NCBI RefSeq assembly: GCF_008728635.1
Contig: NZ_CP044285.1
Span: forward strand, 2,728,001-2,792,000
Origin: Hymenobacter baengnokdamensis
GTDB taxonomy: Bacteria; Bacteroidota; Bacteroidia; Cytophagales; Hymenobacteraceae
Direction of reading: 5' to 3'
Length of the DNA: 64,000 bases
Shown: positions 9,988 through 17,817 of the stretch, one piece after another
How positions within the stretch are numbered: the first letter of the stretch is position 1
How the letters are laid out: the number at the start of each line of letters is the position of its first letter
Made by a program: the position numbers and the translations under genes
The notes under the pieces: model-generated
Told to the model about the DNA's origin: nothing
Databases searched by the model: none
The model's input: only the letters and a program-made list of their open reading frames with translations

Positions 9988-10848
9988 ATGGACACCACCA
10001 TTCACCACAGCCCAGTACTCGACCGCTTTGCTGCCCAACAGGCCATTGAAGCGGCCTGGGCCGACCGCACCCTGCTCGACCAGCACGATACCCAGCTGGC
10101 CATCGAGCATACCATTGAAGACCTCGACAAAGGCCACCTGCGGGTAGCCGAGCCGCCCACCGAGGATGGCGGCGAATGGACGATAAATGAGTGGGTGAAG
10201 AAGGCGGTTATCCTCTACTTCCCGCTGCGCCAGATGAGTACCCAGGAGGTTGGTCCATTCGAGTATTACGACAAGATGGCCCTCAAAACCGACTACGCCA
10301 GCCAGAAAGTGCGCGTGGTGCCGCCCGCCGTGGCCCGCTACGGCGCTTACCTGGCCCCCGGCGTTATCCTCATGCCCAGCTACACCAACATCGGCGCCTA
10401 CGTGGGCGAGGGCACGATGGTCGATACCTGGGCCACGGTGGGCTCCTGCGCCCAGGTGGGCAAGCACGTGCACCTGAGCGGTGGCGTGGGCCTGGGCGGC
10501 GTGCTGGAGCCCGTGCAGGCCGCGCCCGTCATCATCGAAGACGGGGCCTTTATCGGCTCGCGCTGCATCCTGGTCGAGGGCTGCCGCATTGGCAAGGAAG
10601 CCGTCATCGGCGCGGGCGTCACCATCACGGGCAGCACCAAAATCATTGACGTAACGGGTGCCACGCCCAAGGAATACAAAGGCTACGTGCCGCCGCGCTC
10701 GGTCGTCATTCCGGGCACTATTCCCAAGCATTTCCCGGCCGGCGAGTACCAGGTGCCGTGTGCCCTCATTATCGGCCAGCGCAAGCCGAGCACCGATTTG
10801 AAAACGAGTTTGAATGATGCGCTGCGCGATTTCGGGGTGTCGGTATAA
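9988..10848 (+). CDS. dapD: 2,3,4,5-tetrahydropyridine-2,6-dicarboxylate N-succinyltransferase
   Basis: Fourth step of the succinylase branch of lysine and diaminopimelate synthesis, using succinyl-CoA. The protein has 286 residues. An N-terminal helical part (INEWVKKAVILYFPLRQM) is followed by a left-handed beta-helix of hexapeptide repeats (VILMPSYTNIGAYVGEGTMVDTWA is split across several turns). The family block GGVGLGGVLEPVQAAPVIIEDGAFIGSRC follows, seen here as successive hexapeptides. The frame is open far upstream, but the ATG at 9988 matches the family N-terminus. Two consecutive perfect hairpins follow the stop. Confidence 0.96.
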   Translation: MDTTIHHSPVLDRFAAQQAIEAAWADRTLLDQHDTQLAIEHTIEDLDKGHLRVAEPPTEDGGEWTINEWVKKAVILYFPLRQMSTQEVGPFEYYDKMALKTDYASQKVRVVPPAVARYGAYLAPGVILMPSYTNIGAYVGEGTMVDTWATVGSCAQVGKHVHLSGGVGLGGVLEPVQAAPVIIEDGAFIGSRCILVEGCRIGKEAVIGAGVTITGSTKIIDVTGATPKEYKGYVPPRSVVIPGTIPKHFPAGEYQVPCALIIGQRKPSTDLKTSLNDALRDFGVSV

Positions 10849-10879
10849 ATAATCGAACTACAAAAACTAATTACAGAAG

Positions 10880-10913
10880 CTGTTTAGGAAGTCAATCTTG
10901 ACTTCCTAAACAG
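10880..10913. repeat. Perfect 16-bp inverted repeat after dapD
   Basis: CTGTTTAGGAAGTCAA at 10880-10895 is perfectly complementary to 10898-10913, with a two-base spacer. It abuts the larger terminator palindrome at 10914 without a gap. It has no T-tract of its own. Confidence 0.85.
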
Positions 10914-10971
10914 CCTCACTTGTAAAGAAAAAAGCCCGCTGGCTAGCGGGCTTTTTTCTTTACAAGTGAGG
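10914..10971. terminator. Bidirectional terminator, perfect 27-bp palindrome arms
   Basis: Arms 10914-10940 and 10945-10971 are perfectly complementary around a four-base GGCT loop. A GC core (AGCCCGCT/AGCGGGCT) is flanked by A6 and T6 tracts. It serves the convergent genes dapD (plus) and msrA (minus). Confidence 0.92.
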
Positions 10972-10977
10972 CCGTAC

Positions 10978-11517
10978 TTACACCACTCCAGCCTTCAACT
11001 TTTCCCCAAACAGCGCCTTCACCTTGTCCACTTTGGGCTTGGCCACAAACTGGCAGTAGGGCTCGTGGCCGTGCAGGTTGAAATAATTCTGGTGATAATT
11101 CTCAGCGGGGTAAAACTCGGGTGCGGCCGTAATTTCCGTTACCACGGGGTTAGGGAAAGCGTGACCGTCGTTGAGCTTCTTTTTGTAGTCCTCGGCGAGC
11201 TGCTTCTGCTCGTCGTTGTGATAATAAATAACCGAGCGGTACTGCGTGCCCGTGTCGTTGCCCTGGCGGTTGAGGGTCGTCGGGTCATGGGTTTTCCAGA
11301 AAATTTCGAGCAGCTCGGGGTAGCTGATAACGGCCGGGTCGAAGGTAATATCAATCACCTCGGCGTGGCCGGTCAGGCCGCTGCATACTTCCTTATACGT
11401 AGGGTTTTTGATGCGGCCCCCGGCGTAGCCGGAAACCACTTTCGCCACGCCCTTCAGATTTTGAAAAACGGCCTCGACGCACCAAAAGCAGCCGGCCCCA
11501 AATGTTGCATGTTCCAT
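10978..11517 (-). CDS. msrA: Peptide-methionine (S)-S-oxide reductase MsrA
   Basis: Repairs oxidised methionine S-sulfoxides in proteins and free Met. The 179-residue single-domain enzyme starts almost at once with the catalytic GCFWC motif (about residues 9-13). GYAGG and YHQNYF follow, which are family hallmarks. There is no MsrB fusion and no signal peptide, so it is the cytoplasmic form. Its start codon (11515-11517) directly abuts one arm of a 58-bp inverted repeat. Confidence 0.96.
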   Translation of the reverse strand: MEHATFGAGCFWCVEAVFQNLKGVAKVVSGYAGGRIKNPTYKEVCSGLTGHAEVIDITFDPAVISYPELLEIFWKTHDPTTLNRQGNDTGTQYRSVIYYHNDEQKQLAEDYKKKLNDGHAFPNPVVTEITAAPEFYPAENYHQNYFNLHGHEPYCQFVAKPKVDKVKALFGEKLKAGVV

Positions 11518-11714
11518 CGCAGATTTAACGGATTTAACGGATTGCGCGGATACGCTTGCTGCGCAAGCTGACTACCGTGCTGTTTCGGTAACGAAAAAAA
11601 GGGGGCTAGCGTTCATGTTGCCCGGCCTCCATACCTTCGCATCATACAGTCAGTGCGTAGTCAGCTTGCGCAGCAAGCGTATCCGCGCAATCCGTTAAAT
11701 CCGTTAAATCTGCG
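11518..11714. repeat. Perfect 58-bp inverted repeat between msrA and the hydroxyacyl-CoA dehydrogenase gene
   Basis: Positions 11518-11575 and 11657-11714 are perfectly complementary over 58 bases, separated by an 81-bp spacer. Each arm contains the tandem unit GATTTAACG and the inner palindrome GCTTGCTGCGCAAGC. The left arm starts at the base after the msrA start codon. The right arm contains the stop codon of the gene at 11704. A related GGATTT/CGGATT-rich dyad occurs at 46415-46575. Confidence 0.9.
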
Positions 11715-12597
11715 GTTTGAAGCGCGGGGCCACTACCAGGTCTTTGGAGCCCGCCGTGTACTGATAGAAGCCCTCACCAGACTTCACGCCCAGGCGGCCG
11801 GCCATTACCATGTTTACCAGCAGCGGACAGGGCGCGTACTTGGGGTTGCCGAGGCCCTCGTGCAGCACCCGCAAAATGGCCAGGCACACGTCGAGGCCGA
11901 TAAAATCGGCCAGCTGCAGCGGCCCCATCGGGTGGGCCATGCCCAGCTTCATCACCGTGTCGATTTCCGCCACGCCGGCCACGCCTTCGAAAAGGCTGAT
12001 AATGGCCTCATTTATCATCGGCATCAGGATGCGGTTGGCCACGAAGCCGGGGTAGTCGTTGACTTCCGTCGGCGTTTTGCCGAGCTGGCGCGACAACTCC
12101 ATGACGCGCTGCGTCACCTCCTCGGACGTGGCATAGCCCCGGATAACTTCTACCAGCTTCATCACGGGCACCGGGTTCATGAAGTGCATTCCGATAACCT
12201 GGGCTGGGCGCTTGGTTACGGCCGCGATTTTGGTAATCGAAATCGACGAGGTGTTGCTGGCCAGGATGGCCCCGGCCGGCGCGTGCTGGTCGAGGTCGCG
12301 AAAAATCTGGAGCTTGAGGTCCACATTTTCGGTGGCGGCCTCTACTACCAGCTCCACGCCCGCCACGCCTTCGGCCAGGCTCGTGAAGGTGCGCAGGCGG
12401 CCCAGGGTAGCCGCTTTGTCGTCTTCGCTGAGGGTAGCCTTGGCTACCTGGCGGTCGAGATTTTTGGTGATAGTGCCCAGCGCCCGGTCGAGGGCCGGCT
12501 GGTTGATATCGATGAGGGAAACAGCAAAACCGTGCTGGGCAAAAACGTGGGCAATGCCATTGCCCATCGTGCCCGAGCCAATAACGGCAACGTTCAT
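11704..12597 (-). CDS. 3-hydroxyacyl-CoA (3-hydroxybutyryl-CoA) dehydrogenase
   Basis: NAD(P)-dependent oxidation or reduction of 3-hydroxyacyl-CoA. The 297-residue length is that of the monofunctional Hbd/PaaH type. Visible features are the N-terminal dinucleotide fold (VIGSGTMGNGIAHVFAQHG), SNTSSISIT, the catalytic-His block GMHFMNPVPVMKLVE and the C-terminal GLGMAHPMGPLQLADFIGLD-type segment (LGMAHPMGPLQLADF). No thiolase or crotonase is adjacent, so direction and pathway (butanoate, fatty acid or phenylacetate) are open. The stop codon and last codons lie inside a long inverted-repeat arm. Confidence 0.93.
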   Translation of the reverse strand: MNVAVIGSGTMGNGIAHVFAQHGFAVSLIDINQPALDRALGTITKNLDRQVAKATLSEDDKAATLGRLRTFTSLAEGVAGVELVVEAATENVDLKLQIFRDLDQHAPAGAILASNTSSISITKIAAVTKRPAQVIGMHFMNPVPVMKLVEVIRGYATSEEVTQRVMELSRQLGKTPTEVNDYPGFVANRILMPMINEAIISLFEGVAGVAEIDTVMKLGMAHPMGPLQLADFIGLDVCLAILRVLHEGLGNPKYAPCPLLVNMVMAGRLGVKSGEGFYQYTAGSKDLVVAPRFKPQI

Positions 12598-12800
12598 GGG
12601 TGGGAGAGTAAAAGGGTAAAAACAAACGGCCGGCCAGGGGGCCGCCGCCCGGCAAAGCTACTGGCTACCGAAAAGTTTGGCCGGGCCCGGCAAAAATTTT
12701 GTACACAACTTCATCCTTTTTCTATTCCTGCCGTACAAACCCCCGTAAGCTGCCCCGGCTTACGCACACCTTTTCACTTCCATTCTTTCCTTTTTCACTC

Positions 12801-12971
12801 ATGGGCAATCTGTTGTATATCATCGCCGTCATCCTCATCATCATTTGGGCTCTCGGCTTTTTCGGCGTGCTGGGCGCTGGCCTGGCAGGTAACAACCTGA
12901 TTCACATTCTGTTGGTAATTGCTATTATTGCCATCCTGTTGCGCGTTATCAGCGGTCGTAACCCGGTATAA
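12801..12971 (+). CDS. lmo0937-family small membrane protein
   Basis: A 56-residue protein made almost wholly of two transmembrane helices (MGNLLYIIAVILIIIWALGF and NLIHILLVIAIIAILLRVI) joined by a Gly-rich turn (GVLGAGLAG), ending SGRNPV. This matches the small lmo0937/DUF5670 family found widely in Bacteroidota, often stress-linked and of unknown role. A longer frame starts at 12699, but ATG 12801 matches the family start. Confidence 0.85.
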   Translation: MGNLLYIIAVILIIIWALGFFGVLGAGLAGNNLIHILLVIAIIAILLRVISGRNPV

Positions 12972-12998
12972 GTACCGGCGCTCCTGCTTCTACATAAA

Positions 12999-13028
12999 AA
13001 ACCCCCGCTGTGAAGACAGCGGGGGTTT
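12999..13028. terminator. Bidirectional terminator
   Basis: A perfect 13-bp stem (12999-13011 with 13016-13028, loop GAAG, core CCCCCGCTGT) has A- and T-rich edges. It separates the convergent small membrane protein gene and the outer-membrane protein gene. Confidence 0.92.
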
Positions 13029-13050
13029 CTTTTGCGCCAGCCCCTATTAC

Positions 13051-13851
13051 CTAGCGGCCAATATTGAACAGGAAGTTGAAGCGGATAACCGGGTTAGAAT
13101 AAATGCTGTTGTAGCCATCCTGAAAATTATACAGGAGTACAATATCGGCCGCCGCCCGGTTGCTGATTTGGGAGCGGTAGCCAACGCCGGCCAGCGGCGA
13201 CTGTACCTGGCGGGAGCCGGTAGCAATCTGATTATTAACAATAATATAATTATTGTACTGGTCTACGAGGGGCAGCTCCGCTTTCGTGACTTCGTATTCG
13301 GCATGAATAAAAAACTGGTTGATTACCCGAAACTGACCGAATACTTTTACCCCGATATTATTGAGGTTCAGGGTCGGGTTATTCTTGCCAAATGTATAGT
13401 TAACATACGTATAGCTTATGCCGGGGCCAACGGCCAGGCGGTCGGTGAGTCGGTAGCCCAGCGAAGGGGAGATACTAAAATTGAATACCCCGCCATCGCT
13501 GTAGTAATTAGAGCTGTAGCCCAGGCCTACCCCCGAGTATATAAACAATTTGGTATATTGCTCGGCGTGCTGCTGGGCGGCCTTACGGGCCTGCTCACGG
13601 CCGGGTAGCTCCAGGCCCGAGGGGCTGTAGGGCGTGGGCTGGGGGTCCGTGCTGCTGGGGGGCGAATAAGCAGGCCGCGGCGAGTAGGGGCGCCGCGAAG
13701 TGGTATCGGTTGGCGCGGTCATGAGCTGACCGGGTGCCGGCGCGGTGCCGGGAGGGGCGGTATTCAGCACCGGCTTGTCCTGGGCCAGGCTGCGGCCGGG
13801 TGCCAGCAGCGCTACGGCGCCCAGCAAAAAAGGAAGAAGCAGACGTTTCAT
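13051..13851 (-). CDS. Secreted outer-membrane beta-barrel-like protein
   Basis: A 266-residue protein with a signal peptide (MKRLLLPFLLGAVALLAPGRSLAQ at about 1-24) and a Pro/Thr/Ser-rich spacer (about 25-85). The rest is alternating aromatic strands typical of a small barrel (IYSGVGLGYSSNYYSDGGVF, SLGYRLTDRLAVGPGISYTY, INQFFIHAEYEV), and it ends in VIRFNFLFNIGR. This is the general outer-membrane beta-barrel pattern of Bacteroidota; no ligand can be inferred. It converges on the small membrane protein gene and shares its terminator. Confidence 0.75.
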   Translation of the reverse strand: MKRLLLPFLLGAVALLAPGRSLAQDKPVLNTAPPGTAPAPGQLMTAPTDTTSRRPYSPRPAYSPPSSTDPQPTPYSPSGLELPGREQARKAAQQHAEQYTKLFIYSGVGLGYSSNYYSDGGVFNFSISPSLGYRLTDRLAVGPGISYTYVNYTFGKNNPTLNLNNIGVKVFGQFRVINQFFIHAEYEVTKAELPLVDQYNNYIIVNNQIATGSRQVQSPLAGVGYRSQISNRAAADIVLLYNFQDGYNSIYSNPVIRFNFLFNIGR

Positions 13852-13942
13852 GAATGAAAATTAGCGGAGAGGCGAAAAGAAAGGATGAAGAAGCCCGGTT
13901 TACTAGACGAAACCCCCGAAAGCATCTGCTTAATTCCGGGTT

Positions 13943-15565
13943 TTAAGCCAGTTGATACATTTTCTGGCGCTGCGCTTTCAGGGTTTCATCGGCCAGATAT
14001 TCCTCGTAGTTCATGCGGCGGTCAATGATACCTTCGGGCGTGAGCTCGATGATGCGGTTGGCTACGGTTTCGATAAACTGCAAGTCGTGCGAGGCGAAGA
14101 TGATGGAGCCGGTGAAGTCCTTCAGGCCATTGTTCAGGGCCTGAATACTTTCCAGGTCGAGGTGGTTGGTGGGGTCGTCGAGCACGAGCACGTTGCCGCT
14201 TTCCAGCATCATCTTGCTGAGCATGCAGCGCACTTTTTCGCCCCCGCTCAGCACGTTGGGCTTTTTCTGCGACTCCTCGCCCGAAAACAGCATGCGGCCC
14301 AACCAGCCGCGCACAAAGCTTTCGTCTTTCTCTACCGAGTACTGGCGCAGCCAGTCCACCAGGTTCATATTGTCGGCCTGGAAGTAGGCACTGTTTTCCT
14401 TAGGGAAATAGCTCGGCGTAATGGTCGTGCCCCAGCTACAGGTGCCTTTATCGGCCTGGGCTTCGCCAAACAGAATATCGAACAGCAGCGAAGCGGCCCG
14501 GTCGTCGCGGCCCACGATGGCAATTTTATCACCCTTATCGAGCGTGAACGACACGTTTTTCAGCACCGACTGCCCATCGACCTTTTTGGCCACGCCCTCC
14601 ACGGTCAGCAGCTGGTTGCCGGCTTCGCGCTCGGGTTTGAAGGCGATGTAGGGGTAGCGGCGCGACGAAGGCTTGATTTCTTCCAGGGTCAGCTTTTGCA
14701 GCAGCTTCTGGCGGCTGGTAGCCTGCTTGCTCTTCGAGGCATTGGCCGAGAAGCGGCGCACAAACTCTTCGAGCTCCTTGCGCTTGTCCTCGGTTTTCTT
14801 GTTCACATCCTGGCGCTGGCGCAGGGCCAGCTGGCTGCTTTCGTACCAGAAGCCGTAGTTGCCGGGGTACATCGTGATTTTCGAAAAGTCCAGGTCGGCC
14901 ATGTAGTTGCACACGGCATCGAGGAAGTGGCGGTCGTGGCTTACCACAATCACCGTATTCTGGAAGTTATCGAGGAAGTTTTCGAGCCAGAGCACGCTCT
15001 CGGCGTCGAGGTTGTTGGTGGGCTCGTCGAGCAGCAGCACGTCGGGGTTGCCAAAAAGTGCCTGGGCCAGCAGCACGCGCACTTTTTCCGAAGCGCCGAG
15101 GTCCGACATCAGCGCGTAGTGCTTGTCTTCGGTGATGCCGAGGCCGCTCAGCAGCTCGGCGGCCTCGTAGTCGGCATTCCAGCCTTCGAGGTCGGCAAAC
15201 TCGCCTTCGAGCACGGCCGCCCGCTCGCCGTCGGCGTCGCTAAAATCGGCCTTGGCGTAGAGCGCGTCCTTTTCGCTCATAACGGCCCACAGGCGCTGGT
15301 GGCCCTGAATAACGGTTTGCAGCACCTGCTGGTCGTCGTAGGCAAACTGGTTCTGCTTCAGCACCGCCAGGCGCTGGCCGGCAGGCATCTCTACCGAGCC
15401 GGTATTGGGCTCCAGCTCACCCGATAAAATTTTCAGAAAAGTAGATTTACCCGCCCCGTTGGCCCCAATGAGGCCGTAGCAGTTGCCGGGTAAAAACTTT
15501 ACCGTTACGTCTTCAAACAGTACCCGCTTGCCGTAGCGCAAGCTCACGTTGGTCGTGGAAATCAT
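13943..15565 (-). CDS. ABC-F ATPase, YbiT-like, with one degenerate ATP site
   Basis: A soluble tandem-ATPase ABC-F protein (540 residues) of the YbiT type. Such proteins act on the ribosome rather than in transport. NBD1 has Walker A GANGAGKS (about 34-41) and Walker B LLLDEPTNNLD, but a weak signature (LGASEKVR). NBD2 has lost its Walker A (IVGRDDRAAS at about 350-359 instead of GxxGxGKS) and carries Asp instead of the catalytic Glu (VLDDPTNHLD). Its signature LSGGEKVR is intact. In the composite dimer, one site (Walker A1 with signature 2) is canonical and the other is degenerate in every motif. The linker between the domains carries the usual SANASKSKQATSR. It appears monocistronic. Confidence 0.92.
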   Translation of the reverse strand: MISTTNVSLRYGKRVLFEDVTVKFLPGNCYGLIGANGAGKSTFLKILSGELEPNTGSVEMPAGQRLAVLKQNQFAYDDQQVLQTVIQGHQRLWAVMSEKDALYAKADFSDADGERAAVLEGEFADLEGWNADYEAAELLSGLGITEDKHYALMSDLGASEKVRVLLAQALFGNPDVLLLDEPTNNLDAESVLWLENFLDNFQNTVIVVSHDRHFLDAVCNYMADLDFSKITMYPGNYGFWYESSQLALRQRQDVNKKTEDKRKELEEFVRRFSANASKSKQATSRQKLLQKLTLEEIKPSSRRYPYIAFKPEREAGNQLLTVEGVAKKVDGQSVLKNVSFTLDKGDKIAIVGRDDRAASLLFDILFGEAQADKGTCSWGTTITPSYFPKENSAYFQADNMNLVDWLRQYSVEKDESFVRGWLGRMLFSGEESQKKPNVLSGGEKVRCMLSKMMLESGNVLVLDDPTNHLDLESIQALNNGLKDFTGSIIFASHDLQFIETVANRIIELTPEGIIDRRMNYEEYLADETLKAQRQKMYQLA

Positions 15566-15759
15566 CTAAGCCAGAGTAAGAAACCAAAAAAACTATGCAA
15601 AAATACGCCGCCGCACGCCCTTACTCCCCGAGAACGCCCCAAAGTAGCAATTTGTGCCCTGCTCTGTCATAACTTACGCAGGTTCAAAGCAGTATTGTAT
15701 GTAGCTGGGCCGTGCGGCTCCGGCGCTGCCTTTTTTCTCACCTTTCACCTTCATTTGTC

Positions 15760-16269
15760 ATGGCTACTACTTCGCTTTCCGCTCCTGCCCAAGTTTTGCC
15801 TACCCCCGAACAGAATGGTGTCCGGTACGGACTGATTACAGCGGCAGTGCTGTGTGCCTACACGCTGGTCGCGGCACTGCTGGGCTTCTTCTCGCACGTA
15901 GAGGCCGGCAGCCTCGACGTGCTGATTCTGGTGCTGGGCTCGGTGCTGGCCATCCGGCACCTGCGCCACGTTTATGGCGAAAAAATGCCGTATCTGGGCG
16001 GCTACGGCACGGGTATTATTACCGGACTGGTTGCTTCGGCCATTCTGGGGCTGTTTTTTATCGTGCTTACTATTATAATGCCGCATTCGCTGGATATGAC
16101 GCAGGTAGAAAACCTGTTTGGCTCCGATTTCAATCTGAACCTGTCCGTAACCGTGGCCGCGCTGGCCATCGTGCTGATGGGGGCCATGTCGGGCGTCATC
16201 ACCTCGCTCATCGCCATGCAGTATTTCAAAGCCGACCGCGCCGACCCTATGAAAGCTATGGAGCGCTAG
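15760..16269 (+). CDS. DUF4199-type membrane protein
   Basis: A 169-residue inner-membrane protein with four transmembrane helices: about 23-43 (GLITAAVLCAYTLVAALLGF), 47-65, 85-110 (TGIITGLVASAILGLFFIVL) and 130-155. It ends in a short charged tail. Length, helix spacing and the MPYLGGYGTGIITG block fit the Bacteroidota DUF4199 family of unknown function. The reading frame is open upstream, but the ATG at 15760 precedes the natural N-terminus. It converges on coaD across a shared terminator. Confidence 0.8.
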   Translation: MATTSLSAPAQVLPTPEQNGVRYGLITAAVLCAYTLVAALLGFFSHVEAGSLDVLILVLGSVLAIRHLRHVYGEKMPYLGGYGTGIITGLVASAILGLFFIVLTIIMPHSLDMTQVENLFGSDFNLNLSVTVAALAIVLMGAMSGVITSLIAMQYFKADRADPMKAMER

Positions 16270-16288
16270 GCAGTTAACACGTTAGCTT

Positions 16289-16333
16289 AAAAGCCCCGGC
16301 CCATTTCCGTATTCGGAATGGACCGGGGCTTTT
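16289..16333. terminator. Bidirectional terminator between DUF4199 gene and coaD
   Basis: AAAAGCCCCGG (16289-16299) pairs with CCGGGGCTTTT (16323-16333). Inner bases continue the stem imperfectly around a GTATTC loop, and the A/T edges suit both directions. Confidence 0.9.
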
Positions 16334-16348
16334 AACACATAAAATAAT

Positions 16349-16813
16349 CTATATTGCCGCCGGCAGGTCAAACGGCACAAAGGGGGCTACATCGCCGCCG
16401 AAGCGGTGAATTTCGCGAATAATGGTGCTGCTGACGGCCGCCAGCAGCGGCGAGGTAATGAGGAACACCGTTTCCAGCTCGGGGTTGAGCTGGCGGTTGG
16501 CTTGCGCAATGGCATTTTCGTACTCGAAGTCGAGCGTGTTGCGCAGCCCGCGCAGCAGGTAGCGGGCCCCGGTTTCGCGGGCAAAGTCGGTGGTCAGGCC
16601 CCGGTAGCTACGCACCAACACGCGCGGCTCGTGCTGAAACAGCGCTTGCAGCTGCCCCGTCAGCCAGTCGACGGGCAGGTAGCGCTGTTTGCTGCTGTTG
16701 GTGCCAATGGCAATAATCAGCTCATCAAACAACCCCACACCGCGCCGTACCACGTCGAGATGGCCATTGGTAAAGGGGTCGAAGGAGCCGGGAAACAGCG
16801 CAATTCTTTTCAT
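16349..16813 (-). CDS. coaD: Phosphopantetheine adenylyltransferase
   Basis: Fourth step of coenzyme A synthesis: transfers AMP from ATP to 4'-phosphopantetheine. The 154-residue protein has the nucleotidyltransferase GSFDPFTNGHLDVV motif at about 9-22, the conserved RGLRNTLDFEYE block at about 88-99 and the C-terminal VSSTIIREI. It is the last gene of a minus-strand run with the DUF3822 and NUDIX genes, an order seen often in this phylum. Confidence 0.96.
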   Translation of the reverse strand: MKRIALFPGSFDPFTNGHLDVVRRGVGLFDELIIAIGTNSSKQRYLPVDWLTGQLQALFQHEPRVLVRSYRGLTTDFARETGARYLLRGLRNTLDFEYENAIAQANRQLNPELETVFLITSPLLAAVSSTIIREIHRFGGDVAPFVPFDLPAAI

Positions 16814-16858
16814 GTAAACGCAGCGCGTAAGGACCAGAGAGGGTGAGGTGATATTAGA

Positions 16859-16887
16859 AATATTAAATATAATATATATTTAATATT
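16859..16887. repeat. Perfect AT-only dyad upstream of coaD
   Basis: AATATTAAATATA at 16859-16871 is perfectly complementary to 16875-16887 with a three-base spacer. It lies in the 86-bp gap between the DUF3822 stop and the coaD start, where it may contribute to a coaD promoter or operator. Confidence 0.6.
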
Positions 16888-16899
16888 GCTCGCACTCAA

Positions 16900-17775
16900 T
16901 CATTCACAAAAGGCAAGACTGAACAAGTCAAAGTGCCGGTAATCAGCAATCTCATTCAGGTAATAAAAATATTGCAGGCCGAAGGGGCGGGTGCCAAAGC
17001 GCAGATTACGCAGGTAGGTGCTGAGCAGGGTAAACGTAGCCGAGTCGCTGGTCAGCTCACCCCAGATAGTGACGGCATCCTGGTCGGGGTTGAGGCCCAG
17101 CTCCTGCATAACGAGGATGGTAAAGTACACCACATCCTCGGCGGTGCTGACGGCAAAGGAGTTGCAGAATTCCAGCTGGCTGCCCAGCACAATGGCCGTT
17201 AGCTCCTGGTCGCCCAGGCTCAGGTAAAGCTGGCGCGGGGCGGGGCCCGGTCCGCGCTGGTGCAGCAGCCCCCCAAGCAGGGCGCTGGCCTGGGGCAGGA
17301 GGCGGGCGCCAGGACCGTGCACCTGCTGTAGCCAGGCAACCAGCTGCGTGGGAGCGGCAAATAAGCTCACTACATCGGTAGCCGGGGCAGGCAGGTGCAG
17401 CACGTAGGCCAAGGCCTCCTCGGTAGCGGCCAGCTCGTAGTGCAGGCTCAGGTAGGCCGCCTCGTCGCCGGGCCGGTAGAGGGGAGCCGGCAGCAGCGGG
17501 CAGCCCCGCCCGGCCAGGGCCAGCCGCAGGCGAGCCCAGCCGGCTTGGCTGAGCAATTCGTGGCCGGCAGCCACGGCCGGCAGCTCGGCCAGCGAGGAAA
17601 GGGCCAGGTCATCGAAAGCTACTACCTTCTGGCGGGCAATGTCGAGCGCCGCCACGCGCAGGCGGCCGGGGCCCGCCAGCGCATACAACTGGTACGCCGT
17701 CGGGTTGGTCGGGTCGAAGGTATCGTCGCGCAGGCGCAGCGTTTCGGGAGCGGGCAGGAGAGGAGAGGCAGGCAC
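16900..17775 (-). CDS. DUF3822 family protein
   Basis: A 291-residue cytoplasmic protein. Its two repeated actin-fold-like halves, the FGLQYFYYLNEIADYRHFDLFSLAFCE-type C-terminus (last block YRHFDLFSLAFCE) and its place beside coaD match the Bacteroidota DUF3822 family, which often also sits next to rsmD. The start is GTG at 17775 (VPASPLLPAP). The N-terminal half is Ala/Leu/Pro-rich. Function is unknown; a structural likeness to PilM/FtsA-type proteins is my inference and weak. Confidence 0.8.
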   Translation of the reverse strand: MPASPLLPAPETLRLRDDTFDPTNPTAYQLYALAGPGRLRVAALDIARQKVVAFDDLALSSLAELPAVAAGHELLSQAGWARLRLALAGRGCPLLPAPLYRPGDEAAYLSLHYELAATEEALAYVLHLPAPATDVVSLFAAPTQLVAWLQQVHGPGARLLPQASALLGGLLHQRGPGPAPRQLYLSLGDQELTAIVLGSQLEFCNSFAVSTAEDVVYFTILVMQELGLNPDQDAVTIWGELTSDSATFTLLSTYLRNLRFGTRPFGLQYFYYLNEIADYRHFDLFSLAFCE

Positions 17776-17817
17776 GAGGTAAAATTAGGGCCTGCGTGCT
17801 GGTTGCCGGCGGGGAAG

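Noticed and set aside
10914..10971. Palindrome considered as a possible transposon end or recombination site
   Set aside because: The GC core with A6/T6 edges between convergent genes is fully explained as a bidirectional terminator.
13952..15427. 491-codon open frame on the plus strand opposite the ABC-F gene
   Set aside because: The minus-strand frame codes a full ABC-F protein, and the plus-strand translation is antisense-like with no motifs.
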